Assembly (NCBI GenBank): GCA_964249755.1
Contig: CAXUDB010000001.1
Span: 1,860,001-1,924,000 of the forward strand
Origin: Ilyomonas sp964249755
GTDB lineage: Bacteria; Bacteroidota; Bacteroidia; Chitinophagales; Chitinophagaceae
DNA: 64,000 nt
Reading direction: 5' to 3'
The number at the start of each line of letters is the position of its first letter. Within the stretch, counting starts at the first letter, position 1. The notes beneath the pieces are model-generated. The model had not been told where the DNA came from. It did not search any database and saw only the letters and a list, made by a program, of their open reading frames with translations. The position numbers were made by a program, and so were the translations under genes. Positions 35,461 through 44,503 of this stretch are shown here, piece by piece.

Positions 35461-35834
35461 TTATTAGTAAATGGCTGAATCAGGAATGTCTCCAGCTTGT
35501 TTTGTTTATCCAGGCCAATCAGTAACTGAAGCTCAGGCGTACCTGAAACTTTATACTTATTAATACCATTAGTGGTATTGATATACGAAGTGTTGGCAAA
35601 ATCATTAATTTTAAACACCTGATTCTCTGCAACCGATTTAAAGTTTTCTGCCGATAAATGGCTTTTAAAATTCTCACCGGCAAGGGCATAAATACTATCT
35701 GCCTGCTTTGCCTGCAAATAATGAATCACAACTTTCGATACAGAGTCCAGCGTGTTTTGATAGCTGTTTGCAGTTTGGCTAAAACCGGCATATACCATTA
35801 GAATGGTAACGAAAACAAGGATCACTTTTTTCAT
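35457..35834 (-). CDS. Small exported protein, DUF3887-like
   Basis: 125 residues with a signal peptide MKKVILVFVTILMVYAGFSQ (cleavage after about 20). The mature part has a cystatin/NTF2-like rhythm (SVSKVVIHYLQAKQADSIYALAGENFK) as in DUF3887, which is often found fused to hydrolases. It is probably periplasmic; the role is unknown. The family call rests on general pattern only. Confidence 0.55.
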   Translation of the reverse strand: MKKVILVFVTILMVYAGFSQTANSYQNTLDSVSKVVIHYLQAKQADSIYALAGENFKSHLSAENFKSVAENQVFKINDFANTSYINTTNGINKYKVSGTPELQLLIGLDKQNKLETFLIQPFTNN

Positions 35835-36407
35835 AATAATGTTTCAAATAAAGTTATAGCATCTGACCGAAGTAACAAACAGTAAACACATCATACGAAA
35901 ATGGGGCTATCCTTCCTATCAGGCATCATCTCTTATTTCTCCGAAACAGTTAGCCTCCGTACAATACAGCCGCCTGCACGATGATGAATTTACACAATTT
36001 ATCCGCCTCTGCCGTCTTCACACCCTGAGAAATATTATACTTGTTTAAAATAAACAGTTCATCACTGCAACACAATTCCCAAAGAAAAAACTTACCAAAA
36101 ACTATAACCACTTATGCCTAAGTCATCAAGGTTCACAAGCTCTTAAGCACACTACTACCAAAGCCCAATCAGGATGTGTGTACGGATGTGTCGCAAGATC
36201 ATTCGTGCTTGATCAGGGCTTCTTTTTTCCATCAAGAGAAAAAGGAAGCAAGTAATAGAATTATAAAGGTTGATGATAGAAATTTCAAACACCTATGATA
36301 TCACTACTCACCTCTCATTACCCCGCCAAAGCAATTCCCCCGCAATATTGTCATACCTTCACATTTGGATTATACTTTGCTAATCATTACCACAAATAAT
36401 TTAAAAC
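35835..36407. other. 573-base gap with a terminator-like hairpin
   Basis: No convincing protein gene. The plus strand has AAGCCC at about 36170 and GGGCTT at about 36225 in a long imperfect stem, followed by a T-rich run at 36230-36236. Inside the loop GGATGTGT occurs twice within 22 bases. TATACTTG near 36039 is one base from a -7 box. A small RNA ending near 36235 is possible. Nothing else stands out. Confidence 0.4.
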
Positions 36408-37019
36408 ATGAAATCAAAAAACCTCGCTTTAATTGTTATTCTGGCTGTAATAGTTTTGATTGGCGGTTGTGTAGGTTGCGGGTCTATATCCTTTCAAAAG
36501 AAAGGCGTTGCGTTAGATGAAAATGTAAAAGCTAAATGGTCCGCTGTTGAAACACAGTACCAGCGCCGTTCCGATTTGATTCCCAATTTAGTCAGCACCG
36601 TAAAAGGCGAAGCCAATTTTGAATCGTCCACACTGGAAAATGTGATCAAGGCAAGAGCTTCTGCCACGCAAATAAAAGTAGATCCCGATAATCTTACACC
36701 CGAAAAAGTGCAGCAGTTCCAGGCAGCGCAGGGCGAGCTTTCGCAAGCGTTAGGAAGACTTTTGGTTGTAACAGAAAACTATCCGAACCTGCGTGCCAAC
36801 GATGCGTTCCGTGGTTTACAAGCCCAGTTGGAAGGAACTGAAAACCGTATTGCCGTTGCCCGCAACGATTACAACGGATCGGTGCAGGAATTCAACACTA
36901 CCATCCGCACGTTTCCAAATAATTTCTATGCAGGTTGGTTTCACTTTACACCAAAAGAACCTTTTGCCGCCGATCCCGGAGCTTCCAAAGCGCCAAGTGT
37001 AAATTTTGATAACAAGTAA
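36408..37019 (+). CDS. lemA: LemA family protein
   Basis: 203 residues. One N-terminal membrane helix (about 6-24; a Cys-containing GGCVGCGS follows, possibly a lipidation site), then a helical coiled domain with the LemA hallmarks WSAVETQYQRRSDLIPNLVSTVKGEANFE, ASATQIK and FPNNFYAGWF. It is anchored in the inner membrane with the helix bundle facing the periplasm or outside; the molecular role is not settled. First gene of a cluster with two TPM proteins, 11 bases before the next. Confidence 0.9.
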   Translation: MKSKNLALIVILAVIVLIGGCVGCGSISFQKKGVALDENVKAKWSAVETQYQRRSDLIPNLVSTVKGEANFESSTLENVIKARASATQIKVDPDNLTPEKVQQFQAAQGELSQALGRLLVVTENYPNLRANDAFRGLQAQLEGTENRIAVARNDYNGSVQEFNTTIRTFPNNFYAGWFHFTPKEPFAADPGASKAPSVNFDNK

Positions 37020-37030
37020 TCCTTTCTGCA

Positions 37031-37489
37031 TTGCCGTTATTTAAACAAAAACACAAATCATTTTTTACAAGCGAGCAGCAAAGCCGCATTGTTGATGCCG
37101 TGCAAAAAGCCGAGCAGCAAACCAGCGGCGAAGTGCGAATCTTTGTCGAAAGCAAATGCAGCTATGTAGATGCACTTGACAGGGCGAAGGAAATATTTTT
37201 TAACCTGCAAATGGATAAAACAGCACTGCGCAATGCAGTGCTGTTTTATGTTGCAGTAGAAGATAAACAGACTGCCGTTTTTGCCGACGAAGGCATTCAT
37301 CAAAAAACAGGCGATGCCTATTGGCAAAATGCAGTGGAGGTAATGCTGGCTTATTTCAGAGAACATCAGTTGGTAGAGGGTCTAATTCGATCTGTATTGC
37401 ATATTGGCACTGCATTGCAGCAACATTTCCCCTACGATAAAAGCACAGACAAAAACGAACTTCCCGACGATATTGTGTTTGGTAAATAA
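37031..37489 (+). CDS. TPM-domain protein without signal peptide
   Basis: 152 residues from a TTG start at 37031, 11 bases after lemA; no ATG exists near the expected N-terminus. TPM domain (DUF477) across about 15-130: SEQQSRIVDAVQKAEQQTSGEVRIFVE, AVLFYVAVEDKQTAVFADEGIH and YFREHQLVEGLIRSV. No signal peptide or transmembrane segment is visible, in contrast to its neighbour, so it may act in the cytoplasm or lie at the membrane through LemA. Known TPM domains include acid phosphatases and a thylakoid protein for photosystem II repair. Confidence 0.8.
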   Translation: MPLFKQKHKSFFTSEQQSRIVDAVQKAEQQTSGEVRIFVESKCSYVDALDRAKEIFFNLQMDKTALRNAVLFYVAVEDKQTAVFADEGIHQKTGDAYWQNAVEVMLAYFREHQLVEGLIRSVLHIGTALQQHFPYDKSTDKNELPDDIVFGK

Positions 37490-37523
37490 TTCATTTTATC
37501 CCTTGCGATAAAACTCATTTACA

Positions 37524-38345
37524 TTGACAAAATTTTCTTTCTTACAACGAAGCGTTGCGCTGATGCTGATACCTTTTATCAGCATTTCTCTTTATGCGCA
37601 AAACATTCCTGCCCGTCCCAACCCGCCTCGCTTGGTGAATGATTTTGCCGGCGTTTTATCAACCGAACAGGAAGAAATTCTTGAACATAAACTGGTGGCG
37701 TTAGATGATAGCACCAGCAATCAGATAGCCATTGTATTAATTAAAACGCTGAACGATTATCCCATTGAAGATTACGCCAATAAATTATACAGAAGCTGGG
37801 GCATTGGCAACAAAGGCACCAACAATGGCGTGCTGGTTATTGCCGCTATTGACGACCATAAAGTTCGCATCGAAGTAGGATATGGGTTAGAAGGAGCTAT
37901 ACCAGATATAACAGCCAACAGCATTATAGAAGATGATATTGTTCCTTCCTTTAAAACTGAAAATTATTATCAGGGACTAAATGCAGCTACCGACGATTTG
38001 GGTAAAGCGGCTGCTGGCGAATATCATGTGCAGCGGCAAAGAAACGATGATAATAGCGGCAAAGGCGGTGGTTCTTTATTAGGTATTATTATCATTGTTA
38101 TCATCATCCTTATTGTTATGCGTCGCGGTGGCGGAGGCCGGGGCGGCGGCATGGTGAGTCGCAGAGGTTACGGCGGCTTAGGTCCTTTCATTTTGGGTAA
38201 TATGATAGGAAATTCTTTCGGCGGCGGTCGTGGTGGCGGCTGGGGTGGCGGTAGCGGCGGAGGATGGAGTGGTGGCGGAGGTGGTGGCTTCGGCGGTTTT
38301 GGTGGCGGCAGCAGTGGAGGCGGCGGCGCCAGTGGTAGCTGGTGA
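37524..38345 (+). CDS. Membrane TPM-domain protein with Gly-rich tail (YgcG-like)
   Basis: 273 residues from a TTG at 37524. Signal peptide ends LYAQ; TPM domain about 30-160 (NDFAGVLSTEQEEILEHKL, NNGVLVIAAIDDHKVRIEVGYGLEG, DDIVPSFK). One membrane helix (about 190-205, IIIIVIIILIVM), then a glycine-dominated tail (GGGRGGGWGGG and similar) ending SGGGGASGSW. This is the classic domain order of YgcG proteins. It is the third gene of the lemA-TPM-TPM cluster and is followed by a palindromic repeat. Confidence 0.85.
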   Translation: MTKFSFLQRSVALMLIPFISISLYAQNIPARPNPPRLVNDFAGVLSTEQEEILEHKLVALDDSTSNQIAIVLIKTLNDYPIEDYANKLYRSWGIGNKGTNNGVLVIAAIDDHKVRIEVGYGLEGAIPDITANSIIEDDIVPSFKTENYYQGLNAATDDLGKAAAGEYHVQRQRNDDNSGKGGGSLLGIIIIVIIILIVMRRGGGGRGGGMVSRRGYGGLGPFILGNMIGNSFGGGRGGGWGGGSGGGWSGGGGGGFGGFGGGSSGGGGASGSW

Positions 38346-38347
38346 GT

Positions 38348-38454
38348 AAGCTGCGAGCTATAAGCTGAAAGTGGTTTTATATTGATAACTTATTGCTCGC
38401 AATTCGTTACTATAGCTATTTCTATTGCGACTTGTAGCTTATAGCTTGCAGCTT
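38348..38454. repeat. Imperfect intergenic palindrome
   Basis: AAGCTGCGAGCTATAAGCT (38348-38366) faces AGCTTATAGCTTGCAGCTT (38436-38454); the arms pair over 19 bases with one G-T wobble. A second small stem, CGCAAT (38398-38403) with ATTGCG (38424-38429), sits inside the 69-base loop. It begins 3 bases after the TPM gene stop and lies in the gap before secA. No T tract follows, so it is more like a mobile palindromic repeat than a terminator. Confidence 0.75.
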
Positions 38455-38627
38455 CTATCTCCATCTTTAACCTCTCTTTAAAAACCCCTCTTTTCTTCTC
38501 TGTGCCGAATGGGCTAACTTCGTCCACTATTGCAAACAATAAAATGACAATCTGGCTTTCGCCGCTCTGTTGCACTGTTTTTGACTGAAACGGGCGCAAC
38601 CATGTTATAATAACGAACTCTATTTTT

Positions 38628-41600
38628 ATGATAGCTTTTTTAAGTAAATTATTGGGTGGCAACAAATCGGAAAAGGATGTAAGCAAATTACAGCCGCTGG
38701 TCACCCACATCAACGAATACTACGCGCAATACCAAAGCCTTTCGAATGATGAATTGCGCAGTAAAACAACTGAATTCCGTGCGCGGGTTGCTGATTACCT
38801 GAAGCCATCGGATGACGAAATAAAAGATTTGCAGGAGCAGGCTGAAAAGCTTGAAGAAAGTGACATCCAAAGCAGGGATGCCATTTATAAAGACATTGAT
38901 ACCATCAAGAAGGAGCGCGATAAGAAGATTGAAGAAATTCTTACCGATATTTTGCCCGAAGCCTTTGCCGTGGTGAAAGAAACAGCACACCGTTTTAAAG
39001 ACAATACAGAGCTATCTTCTGCCGCTACTGAGCTCGACAGAGAGTTAAGCGTAAGCAAAGATTACATCCGTATTGAAGGTGATACTGCTATTTATAAAAA
39101 CTCATGGAATGCTGCTGGTAGTGTCATCACCTGGAACATGGTGCATTACGATGTGCAGTTGATTGGTGGTGTTGTGTTGCACCAAGGCAAAATCGCAGAA
39201 ATGGCAACGGGTGAAGGTAAAACACTCGTTTCAACTTTACCCGCTTATCTCAATGCGCTGGCGGGTGAAGGCGTTCATATTGTTACAGTGAATGATTATT
39301 TATCCCGTCGCGACAGCGAATGGAACGGAACCATTTTCGAATGGCTGGGTTTGCGCGTAGATTGTATTGACAAACATCAACCCAACACTACAGCACGCCG
39401 TAATGCTTATCTCGCTGACATCACTTATGGAACCAACAACGAGTTTGGTTTCGATTATCTGCGCGATAATATGGTGCACAGTCCGGCTGAAATGGTGCAG
39501 CGCAAGCACCATTACGCCATGGTGGATGAAGTGGATAGCGTATTGATTGACGATGCGCGCACCCCGTTGATTATTTCCGGACCGGTGGGCCGTGATGATA
39601 CCACGCAGCAATTCTTCGACTTAAAGCCACGTATCGAACGCTTGGTAGAAGCACAAAGAAGAGCCGCCAATACATTCTTAAACGAAGCCAAAAAGAAAAT
39701 TGCCGAAGGCAATGATGACCCGAAAGACGGCACGCTGGCTCTGTTCCGCGTGCACCGCGGTTTACCAAAGAACAGTGCATTAATTAAATACCTAAGCGAA
39801 CCCGGCGTTCGTGTAAAACTGCAGAAGGCAGAGAACTACTACCTCGCCGACCAGCAGAAGGAAATGCCAAAGGCAGACGAAGAATTGTATTTCTATATTG
39901 ATGAGAAAAACAATTCGGTAGAGCTAACCGACAAAGGCATACAGATGATTACCCGCGCCGGTGAGGACCCGAACTTCTTCGTGCTACCCGACATTGGTGT
40001 TGACCTCTCTCTTATAGACAATGATGCCACAGAAGACGCTGACGGAAAGCGTCATAAAAAGGAAGCAATTTTATCAGACTATGCTACCAAAGCCGACCGC
40101 ATTCATACGGTACAACAATTACTAAAAGCCTACACTTTGTTTGACAAAGATGTAGAGTATGTAGTTATGGATGGCGCGGTAAAAATTGTGGATGAGCAAA
40201 CGGGTCGTATCCTTGATGGTCGCCGCTATAGTGATGGTTTGCACCAGGCGATAGAAGCGAAGGAGAATGTGAAGATTGAAGCAGCAACCCAAACATACGC
40301 TACCGTTACGTTGCAGAACTACTTCCGCATGTATCACAAACTCGCAGGCATGACGGGTACTGCTGAAACAGAAGCCGCTGAATTGTGGGACATCTATAAG
40401 CTGGATGTGGTAAATATTCCAACCAATGTGAAAGCCATCCGTACCGACGAGCAGGATTTAGTTTACAAAACGCGACGCGAAAAATACAGCGCAGTCATAG
40501 AAAAGATAGAAGAGCTACGCAACGAAGGACGGCCGGTACTGGTAGGTACAACCTCAGTAGAAGTAAGCGAGCTGCTGTCGCGTATGCTCAGACAAAAACA
40601 AATTCCGCACAACGTACTGAACGCAAAGCAACATGCCCGCGAAGCGCAGGTGGTTGCCGAAGCCGGTTTAAGTGGTGCCATCACGATTGCCACCAACATG
40701 GCAGGTCGTGGTACCGATATTAAGCTTGGACCCGGTGTGAAAGAAGTGGGCGGTTTGGCCATTGTAGGTACAGAACGCCACGAAAGCCGCCGTGTTGACA
40801 GGCAGTTACGTGGTCGTTCCGGTCGCCAGGGTGACCCGGGTTCTACACAATTCTTCGTATCGCTGGAAGATGATTTGATGCGCATGTTTGGCAGCGAACG
40901 GATTGCTAAAGTGATGGACTTTGCCGGTTATAAAGAAGGCGAAGTGATTCAACATAGCATGGTTACCAAAAGCATCGAGCGTGCGCAGAAAAAGGTGGAA
41001 GAAAACAACTTCGGTATTCGCAAACGCCTGCTGGAGTATGATGATGTGATGAACAAACAGCGCACGGTGATCTATGCAAAACGCAACCATGCCTTGTTTG
41101 GCGACCGTCTTGCCCTTGACCTCGACAATGCTTTTTATGATGTTGCCGAAGGCTTGGTAAATGGTTTTAAGGAAAGCAACGACTGGGAAGGTTTCAGACT
41201 CGAAGTGATTGTAAATTTTGGTCTGGATACTGCTATCACTCAGGACGAATTCAGCAGTGAGAATGAGCAGAGCTTGACGGATAAGTTATACAACGAAGCG
41301 TCGAGTAACTATCAGGCGCATCGCAACGAAATCATGCAGCAATCGCTTCCTGTTTTTCAAAACATCCGCAAAACACAAGGAGCGCATATTGAAAATATTA
41401 TTGTTCCTTTTACCGACGGCAGACGCGCTATTCAAGCCCTCACAAATCTTGATAAAGCCATTGCTACACAGGGGCTTGAACTGGTGCAATCATTAGAGAA
41501 AACAGTAACACTGGGCTTTATTGATGATGCCTGGAAAGAGCATCTGCGCGCAATGGACGATCTGAAACAGAGCGTACAAACAGCTTATTACGAGCAGAAA

Positions 41601-41981
41601 GATCCGTTGGTAATTTACAAGCAGGAAGCTTATCTGCTCTTCCGGCAGATGGATAATTCAGTGAACAAAAGCATTGTCAATTTTCTTTGCCATTCCGAAA
41701 TTCCTGGTGAGCAACCGACACAACCAAGCACGCCGCAGCCAGTGCCATCCGGCACGAAGCCTCTTGCACCACAAAAAACAGACATGAGCAAGCTGCGCTC
41801 GAACAAAGCACAGGTAGAAACGGCAGGAACTGATTATGCGGCAAACGAGAATGATTACTTCGATCCTTCTGCGTCGGTAAAACAAGAGCCGGTGAAAGTA
41901 GGACCTAAAATAGGTCGCAATGATCCCTGTCCATGTGGAAGCGGCAAGAAGTTTAAAAATTGCCACGGTAAGGATGCATAA
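38628..41981 (+). CDS. secA: Preprotein translocase ATPase SecA
   Basis: 1117 residues, longer than the ~900 of E. coli, as expected in Bacteroidota because of insertions between the helicase motifs. MATGEGKT (Walker A), NDYLSRRDSEW, VDEVDSVLIDDARTPLIISG (Walker B region and start of the preprotein-crosslinking domain), NMAGRGTDIKL and RQLRGRSGRQGDPGSTQFF. The C-terminus has a zinc/SecB-binding SEC-C motif, CPCGSGKKFKNCHG, intact with three Cys and one His. It drives export through SecYEG. It stands alone with its own terminator. Confidence 0.97.
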   Translation: MIAFLSKLLGGNKSEKDVSKLQPLVTHINEYYAQYQSLSNDELRSKTTEFRARVADYLKPSDDEIKDLQEQAEKLEESDIQSRDAIYKDIDTIKKERDKKIEEILTDILPEAFAVVKETAHRFKDNTELSSAATELDRELSVSKDYIRIEGDTAIYKNSWNAAGSVITWNMVHYDVQLIGGVVLHQGKIAEMATGEGKTLVSTLPAYLNALAGEGVHIVTVNDYLSRRDSEWNGTIFEWLGLRVDCIDKHQPNTTARRNAYLADITYGTNNEFGFDYLRDNMVHSPAEMVQRKHHYAMVDEVDSVLIDDARTPLIISGPVGRDDTTQQFFDLKPRIERLVEAQRRAANTFLNEAKKKIAEGNDDPKDGTLALFRVHRGLPKNSALIKYLSEPGVRVKLQKAENYYLADQQKEMPKADEELYFYIDEKNNSVELTDKGIQMITRAGEDPNFFVLPDIGVDLSLIDNDATEDADGKRHKKEAILSDYATKADRIHTVQQLLKAYTLFDKDVEYVVMDGAVKIVDEQTGRILDGRRYSDGLHQAIEAKENVKIEAATQTYATVTLQNYFRMYHKLAGMTGTAETEAAELWDIYKLDVVNIPTNVKAIRTDEQDLVYKTRREKYSAVIEKIEELRNEGRPVLVGTTSVEVSELLSRMLRQKQIPHNVLNAKQHAREAQVVAEAGLSGAITIATNMAGRGTDIKLGPGVKEVGGLAIVGTERHESRRVDRQLRGRSGRQGDPGSTQFFVSLEDDLMRMFGSERIAKVMDFAGYKEGEVIQHSMVTKSIERAQKKVEENNFGIRKRLLEYDDVMNKQRTVIYAKRNHALFGDRLALDLDNAFYDVAEGLVNGFKESNDWEGFRLEVIVNFGLDTAITQDEFSSENEQSLTDKLYNEASSNYQAHRNEIMQQSLPVFQNIRKTQGAHIENIIVPFTDGRRAIQALTNLDKAIATQGLELVQSLEKTVTLGFIDDAWKEHLRAMDDLKQSVQTAYYEQKDPLVIYKQEAYLLFRQMDNSVNKSIVNFLCHSEIPGEQPTQPSTPQPVPSGTKPLAPQKTDMSKLRSNKAQVETAGTDYAANENDYFDPSASVKQEPVKVGPKIGRNDPCPCGSGKKFKNCHGKDA

Positions 41982-41998
41982 TATCGTAGCAAATAATT

Positions 41999-42043
41999 AA
42001 TAATAAAAACGCCTCACCAATTTGGTGAGGCGTTTTTATTATT
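41999..42043. terminator. secA terminator
   Basis: A perfect 22-bp inverted repeat (41999-42020 with 42022-42043) with core CGCCTCACCAA/TTGGTGAGGCG and T-rich right arm, 17 bases after the secA stop. Confidence 0.92.
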
Positions 42044-42200
42044 GCCTGAGTAAAGCAAAAAAAAATTCTTTTACAGAATATTATTTTTTTAGTCATCCTA
42101 TTTATTCTTCAACAACTTTACGAATTATGCATTGCGTTATGTGATTTAATGGCATAATTTTAATAACAATATTTATTCTTAGCTGTTTCTTTGATAACCT

Positions 42201-42239
42201 ATGAAAAAAGCTTTTACAAACAGCAAAATAGGCCGGTAA
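42201..42239 (+). other. Possible 12-residue leader-like ORF or small-RNA end
   Basis: ATG at 42201 opens MKKAFTNSKIGR with a TAA at 42237-42239. The stop overlaps the stem of a second terminator (GCCGGT 42232-42237, ACCGGC 42245-42250, then seven T). There is no plus-strand gene between the secA terminator and this hairpin, and none after it that it could attenuate, since the next gene is convergent. The peptide may be chance; the gap is more likely to hold a small RNA. Confidence 0.3.
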
Positions 42240-42257
42240 AAATCACCGGCTTTTTTT
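42232..42257 (+). terminator. Second terminator downstream of secA
   Basis: A 6-bp GC stem GCCGGT/ACCGGC with a 7-base loop and T7, on the plus strand, about 190 bases after the secA terminator. In this gap of 317 bases, nothing else than the small ORF above is visible upstream of it. Confidence 0.7.
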
Positions 42258-42298
42258 ATGCATAAATCAGTTGGCAAAAGCATAGATGCAAGATTGGT

Positions 42299-43258
42299 TT
42301 ACAATAAAATTTTCCTTCCCTGCTGAGGAAATAGCAACTGCAAGCCTAACTTATTTTCTGCTTTTAACTGATGCATGATTTCCGTTTCGTTATTGCTCTC
42401 CGGCTTCATGTGCGTAATAATAATTGAAATCTTTTGTAGAGACGCTTTGTTACATAGCAAAGACAAATCATTCATTTCCGTCATTAGCCATTTGGGTGTA
42501 AGATGACCGAAGAGTTGGTTATCCGGCTGTTCGTCGGGATAAGAGCATTCAATAAAAATTCCTTTTAGTTGCCCCTGTAAAATCAGTGGTGCAATGCGAT
42601 GCCATATATATTGCAAACGATGAGAATGCTCGATAGAATCTGCACCGGTATCACCCAAATACAATAGGTAGCTGCTGTCTTTTCTTACCAGAAAAGCGGT
42701 GCTTTCATAATCTTTACCGTGACTAAGCAAGAAGGCGTTCACAAACATTTTTGTGTCTTCAATTGCCACTTCCTTTTCATCCGTCAAACGTTTATAATGA
42801 TATTTATTCAATACTGGCTTTTCACCTTCATCGCCAAAGGTTGCCCAGGTTTGCCATGAGAAATAATGCTGCGCAATTCTGTCTAAACAAAACGGGGTTC
42901 CATAAATGTTTTTTGTTGTATCGGAAGGTGAGTTGATGATAAGACCTGCCACATGATCAAGGTGCGGATGCGAAATGCAGTAGGCTTTGATGTTATGCCG
43001 TATCACCTCTGTTGCTGTTTTGTTGAAGGTGTGATAGCTGATGGCTTTGTTAATGCCAGCGTACAACGTGCCTGCATCTAAGCACACATAATCGCTCGAA
43101 CCGGTTGGTGCGGCTAAATAGGCCGAAAGGTTGCTCTCATTTAAGCCGCCTTCGGTGCCAAGCGGAATAATTGTAAATGCAGGCAACGGTTTCTGGGCGG
43201 ATGAGATAGTTGTTTGTAATAAATAAAGAAGGATAAAGAGCCAGAGTTTTGTTTTCAT
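42299..43258 (-). CDS. Exported class II cyclic-nucleotide phosphodiesterase
   Basis: 319 residues; signal peptide ends SSAQ (about 22). The class II PDE fold (yeast PDE1, Vibrio CpdP) is shown by GTEGGLNESNLSAYLA, CLDAGTL, the metal motif SHPHLDHVAGL (His97, His99, Asp101, His102), LLYLGDTG and IFIECSYP, and ITHMKP near the end. It would hydrolyse cAMP or cGMP in the periplasm, as does CpdP. Class I and III enzymes have different motifs. It is divergent from the DUF4421 gene with about 90 bases between starts. Confidence 0.8.
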   Translation of the reverse strand: MKTKLWLFILLYLLQTTISSAQKPLPAFTIIPLGTEGGLNESNLSAYLAAPTGSSDYVCLDAGTLYAGINKAISYHTFNKTATEVIRHNIKAYCISHPHLDHVAGLIINSPSDTTKNIYGTPFCLDRIAQHYFSWQTWATFGDEGEKPVLNKYHYKRLTDEKEVAIEDTKMFVNAFLLSHGKDYESTAFLVRKDSSYLLYLGDTGADSIEHSHRLQYIWHRIAPLILQGQLKGIFIECSYPDEQPDNQLFGHLTPKWLMTEMNDLSLLCNKASLQKISIIITHMKPESNNETEIMHQLKAENKLGLQLLFPQQGRKILL

Positions 43259-43348
43259 AGATTAATCTTATTGTTCTTGGTGCTTCTGCAATTATGTATA
43301 AAAATTTTTTGGCCGACTTTTCGCAACAGACAGTTTGTTATGATAAAT

Positions 43349-44383
43349 ATGAAACACCCTCTTTCAAAGCTGATCCCGCTTTGCGCTGTTGTAAGTCTTT
43401 CCTCTTTCCCCGGTTTTGCGCAATTGAATCGAGGCAACGATACGACGTATTATGAATACTTTCCCGGAAGTGTTACCACCCGCTTATACGTGTCGCAGAA
43501 ATATACCGACTTTACCTTAAAAAGTAAAGATGCAAAGGATTTACGGTACCAGCCGAATACAACGTTCAATCTTGGGATTGGCGCTACCTATCACAATTTC
43601 TCTTTGAACTTAGCTTATGGTTTTGGATTTTTAAACAAAGACGATAGTAAAGGCGATACAAAATATTTAGACCTGCAGGGACATTTCTACACACCAAAAT
43701 TAGTGATTGATTTTTATGGTCAGAACTATAAAGGATACCATCTTGCCGATGGTTTTGCTGCACCGCCCGGAAATGAATACTACTATCGCCATGATGCGAA
43801 GGTGAATTTTTACGGTTTGTCTTTGTACCATGTGTTCAACGGCAAACGCTTTTCTTACCGCGCTGCTTTTATACAAAATGAATGGCAAAAGAAATCTGCC
43901 GGTACGTTCCTGGCAGGAGCTGAAATTTATTATGGCGTGATGAAAGCAGACAGCGCCTGGGTGCCTCAGACATTGAAAAATGGTTATACGCAAAGCTCAT
44001 TCAATAAGATTAATTATACCGGTATTGGTCCGGGCATTGGCTATGCTTACTCGCTCGTGCTGTTCCAACATTTGTTTCTTACCGGCTCGGTAACCGGAAA
44101 TGCAAATGTTGGCATTACCTACGAATACAAAGGCGACACTAAAAACAACCATTTTGCGGTAAACCCATTCGTGCGCTACCGCGCCGCCGCCGGCTACAAT
44201 GGCAGAGTATGGAATGTGAGTGCTAATTGGATAGCAGACTACCTTCCTTTCAGAGGAGAGGATTCAGAAAGCAAATATGTAATGCAGACCGGTAACTATA
44301 GAGTGATTATTGCCAAACGACTCTTTCCGGGACCCAAATTGAAGAAGCCATTAAAGGTAGTTGATGCGATATTCAAAGAATAA
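43349..44383 (+). CDS. DUF4421 exported beta-barrel-like protein
   Basis: 344 residues from ATG 43349; an in-frame ATG at 43340 is nearly equivalent and the far-upstream ATG at 43271 is rejected. Signal peptide ends PGFAQ. The mature part starts NDTTYYEYFPGSVTTRLYVSQKYT and has FNLGIGATYHNFSLNLAYGFGFLN, KYLDLQGHFY and SYRAAFIQNEWQKKSAG, as in DUF4421 of Bacteroidota. The alternating pattern and aromatic girdles suggest an outer-membrane barrel. No function is established. Confidence 0.75.
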   Translation: MKHPLSKLIPLCAVVSLSSFPGFAQLNRGNDTTYYEYFPGSVTTRLYVSQKYTDFTLKSKDAKDLRYQPNTTFNLGIGATYHNFSLNLAYGFGFLNKDDSKGDTKYLDLQGHFYTPKLVIDFYGQNYKGYHLADGFAAPPGNEYYYRHDAKVNFYGLSLYHVFNGKRFSYRAAFIQNEWQKKSAGTFLAGAEIYYGVMKADSAWVPQTLKNGYTQSSFNKINYTGIGPGIGYAYSLVLFQHLFLTGSVTGNANVGITYEYKGDTKNNHFAVNPFVRYRAAAGYNGRVWNVSANWIADYLPFRGEDSESKYVMQTGNYRVIIAKRLFPGPKLKKPLKVVDAIFKE

Positions 44384-44503
44384 GTTGACTATTCGCTTAT
44401 ACAGAAGGTAGTTTGGCGTGGCAACAGTAATGTTACTGCACGAGCTATTTAAGCGTAGGATTTTAATGGAAGCCGCCTCTTTCCAGAGGGCAGATTTTTT
44501 ATT

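Noticed and set aside
42201..42257. Leader-peptide attenuator
   Set aside because: The next gene downstream is on the opposite strand, so there is no operon for it to control; kept only as a small-RNA candidate.
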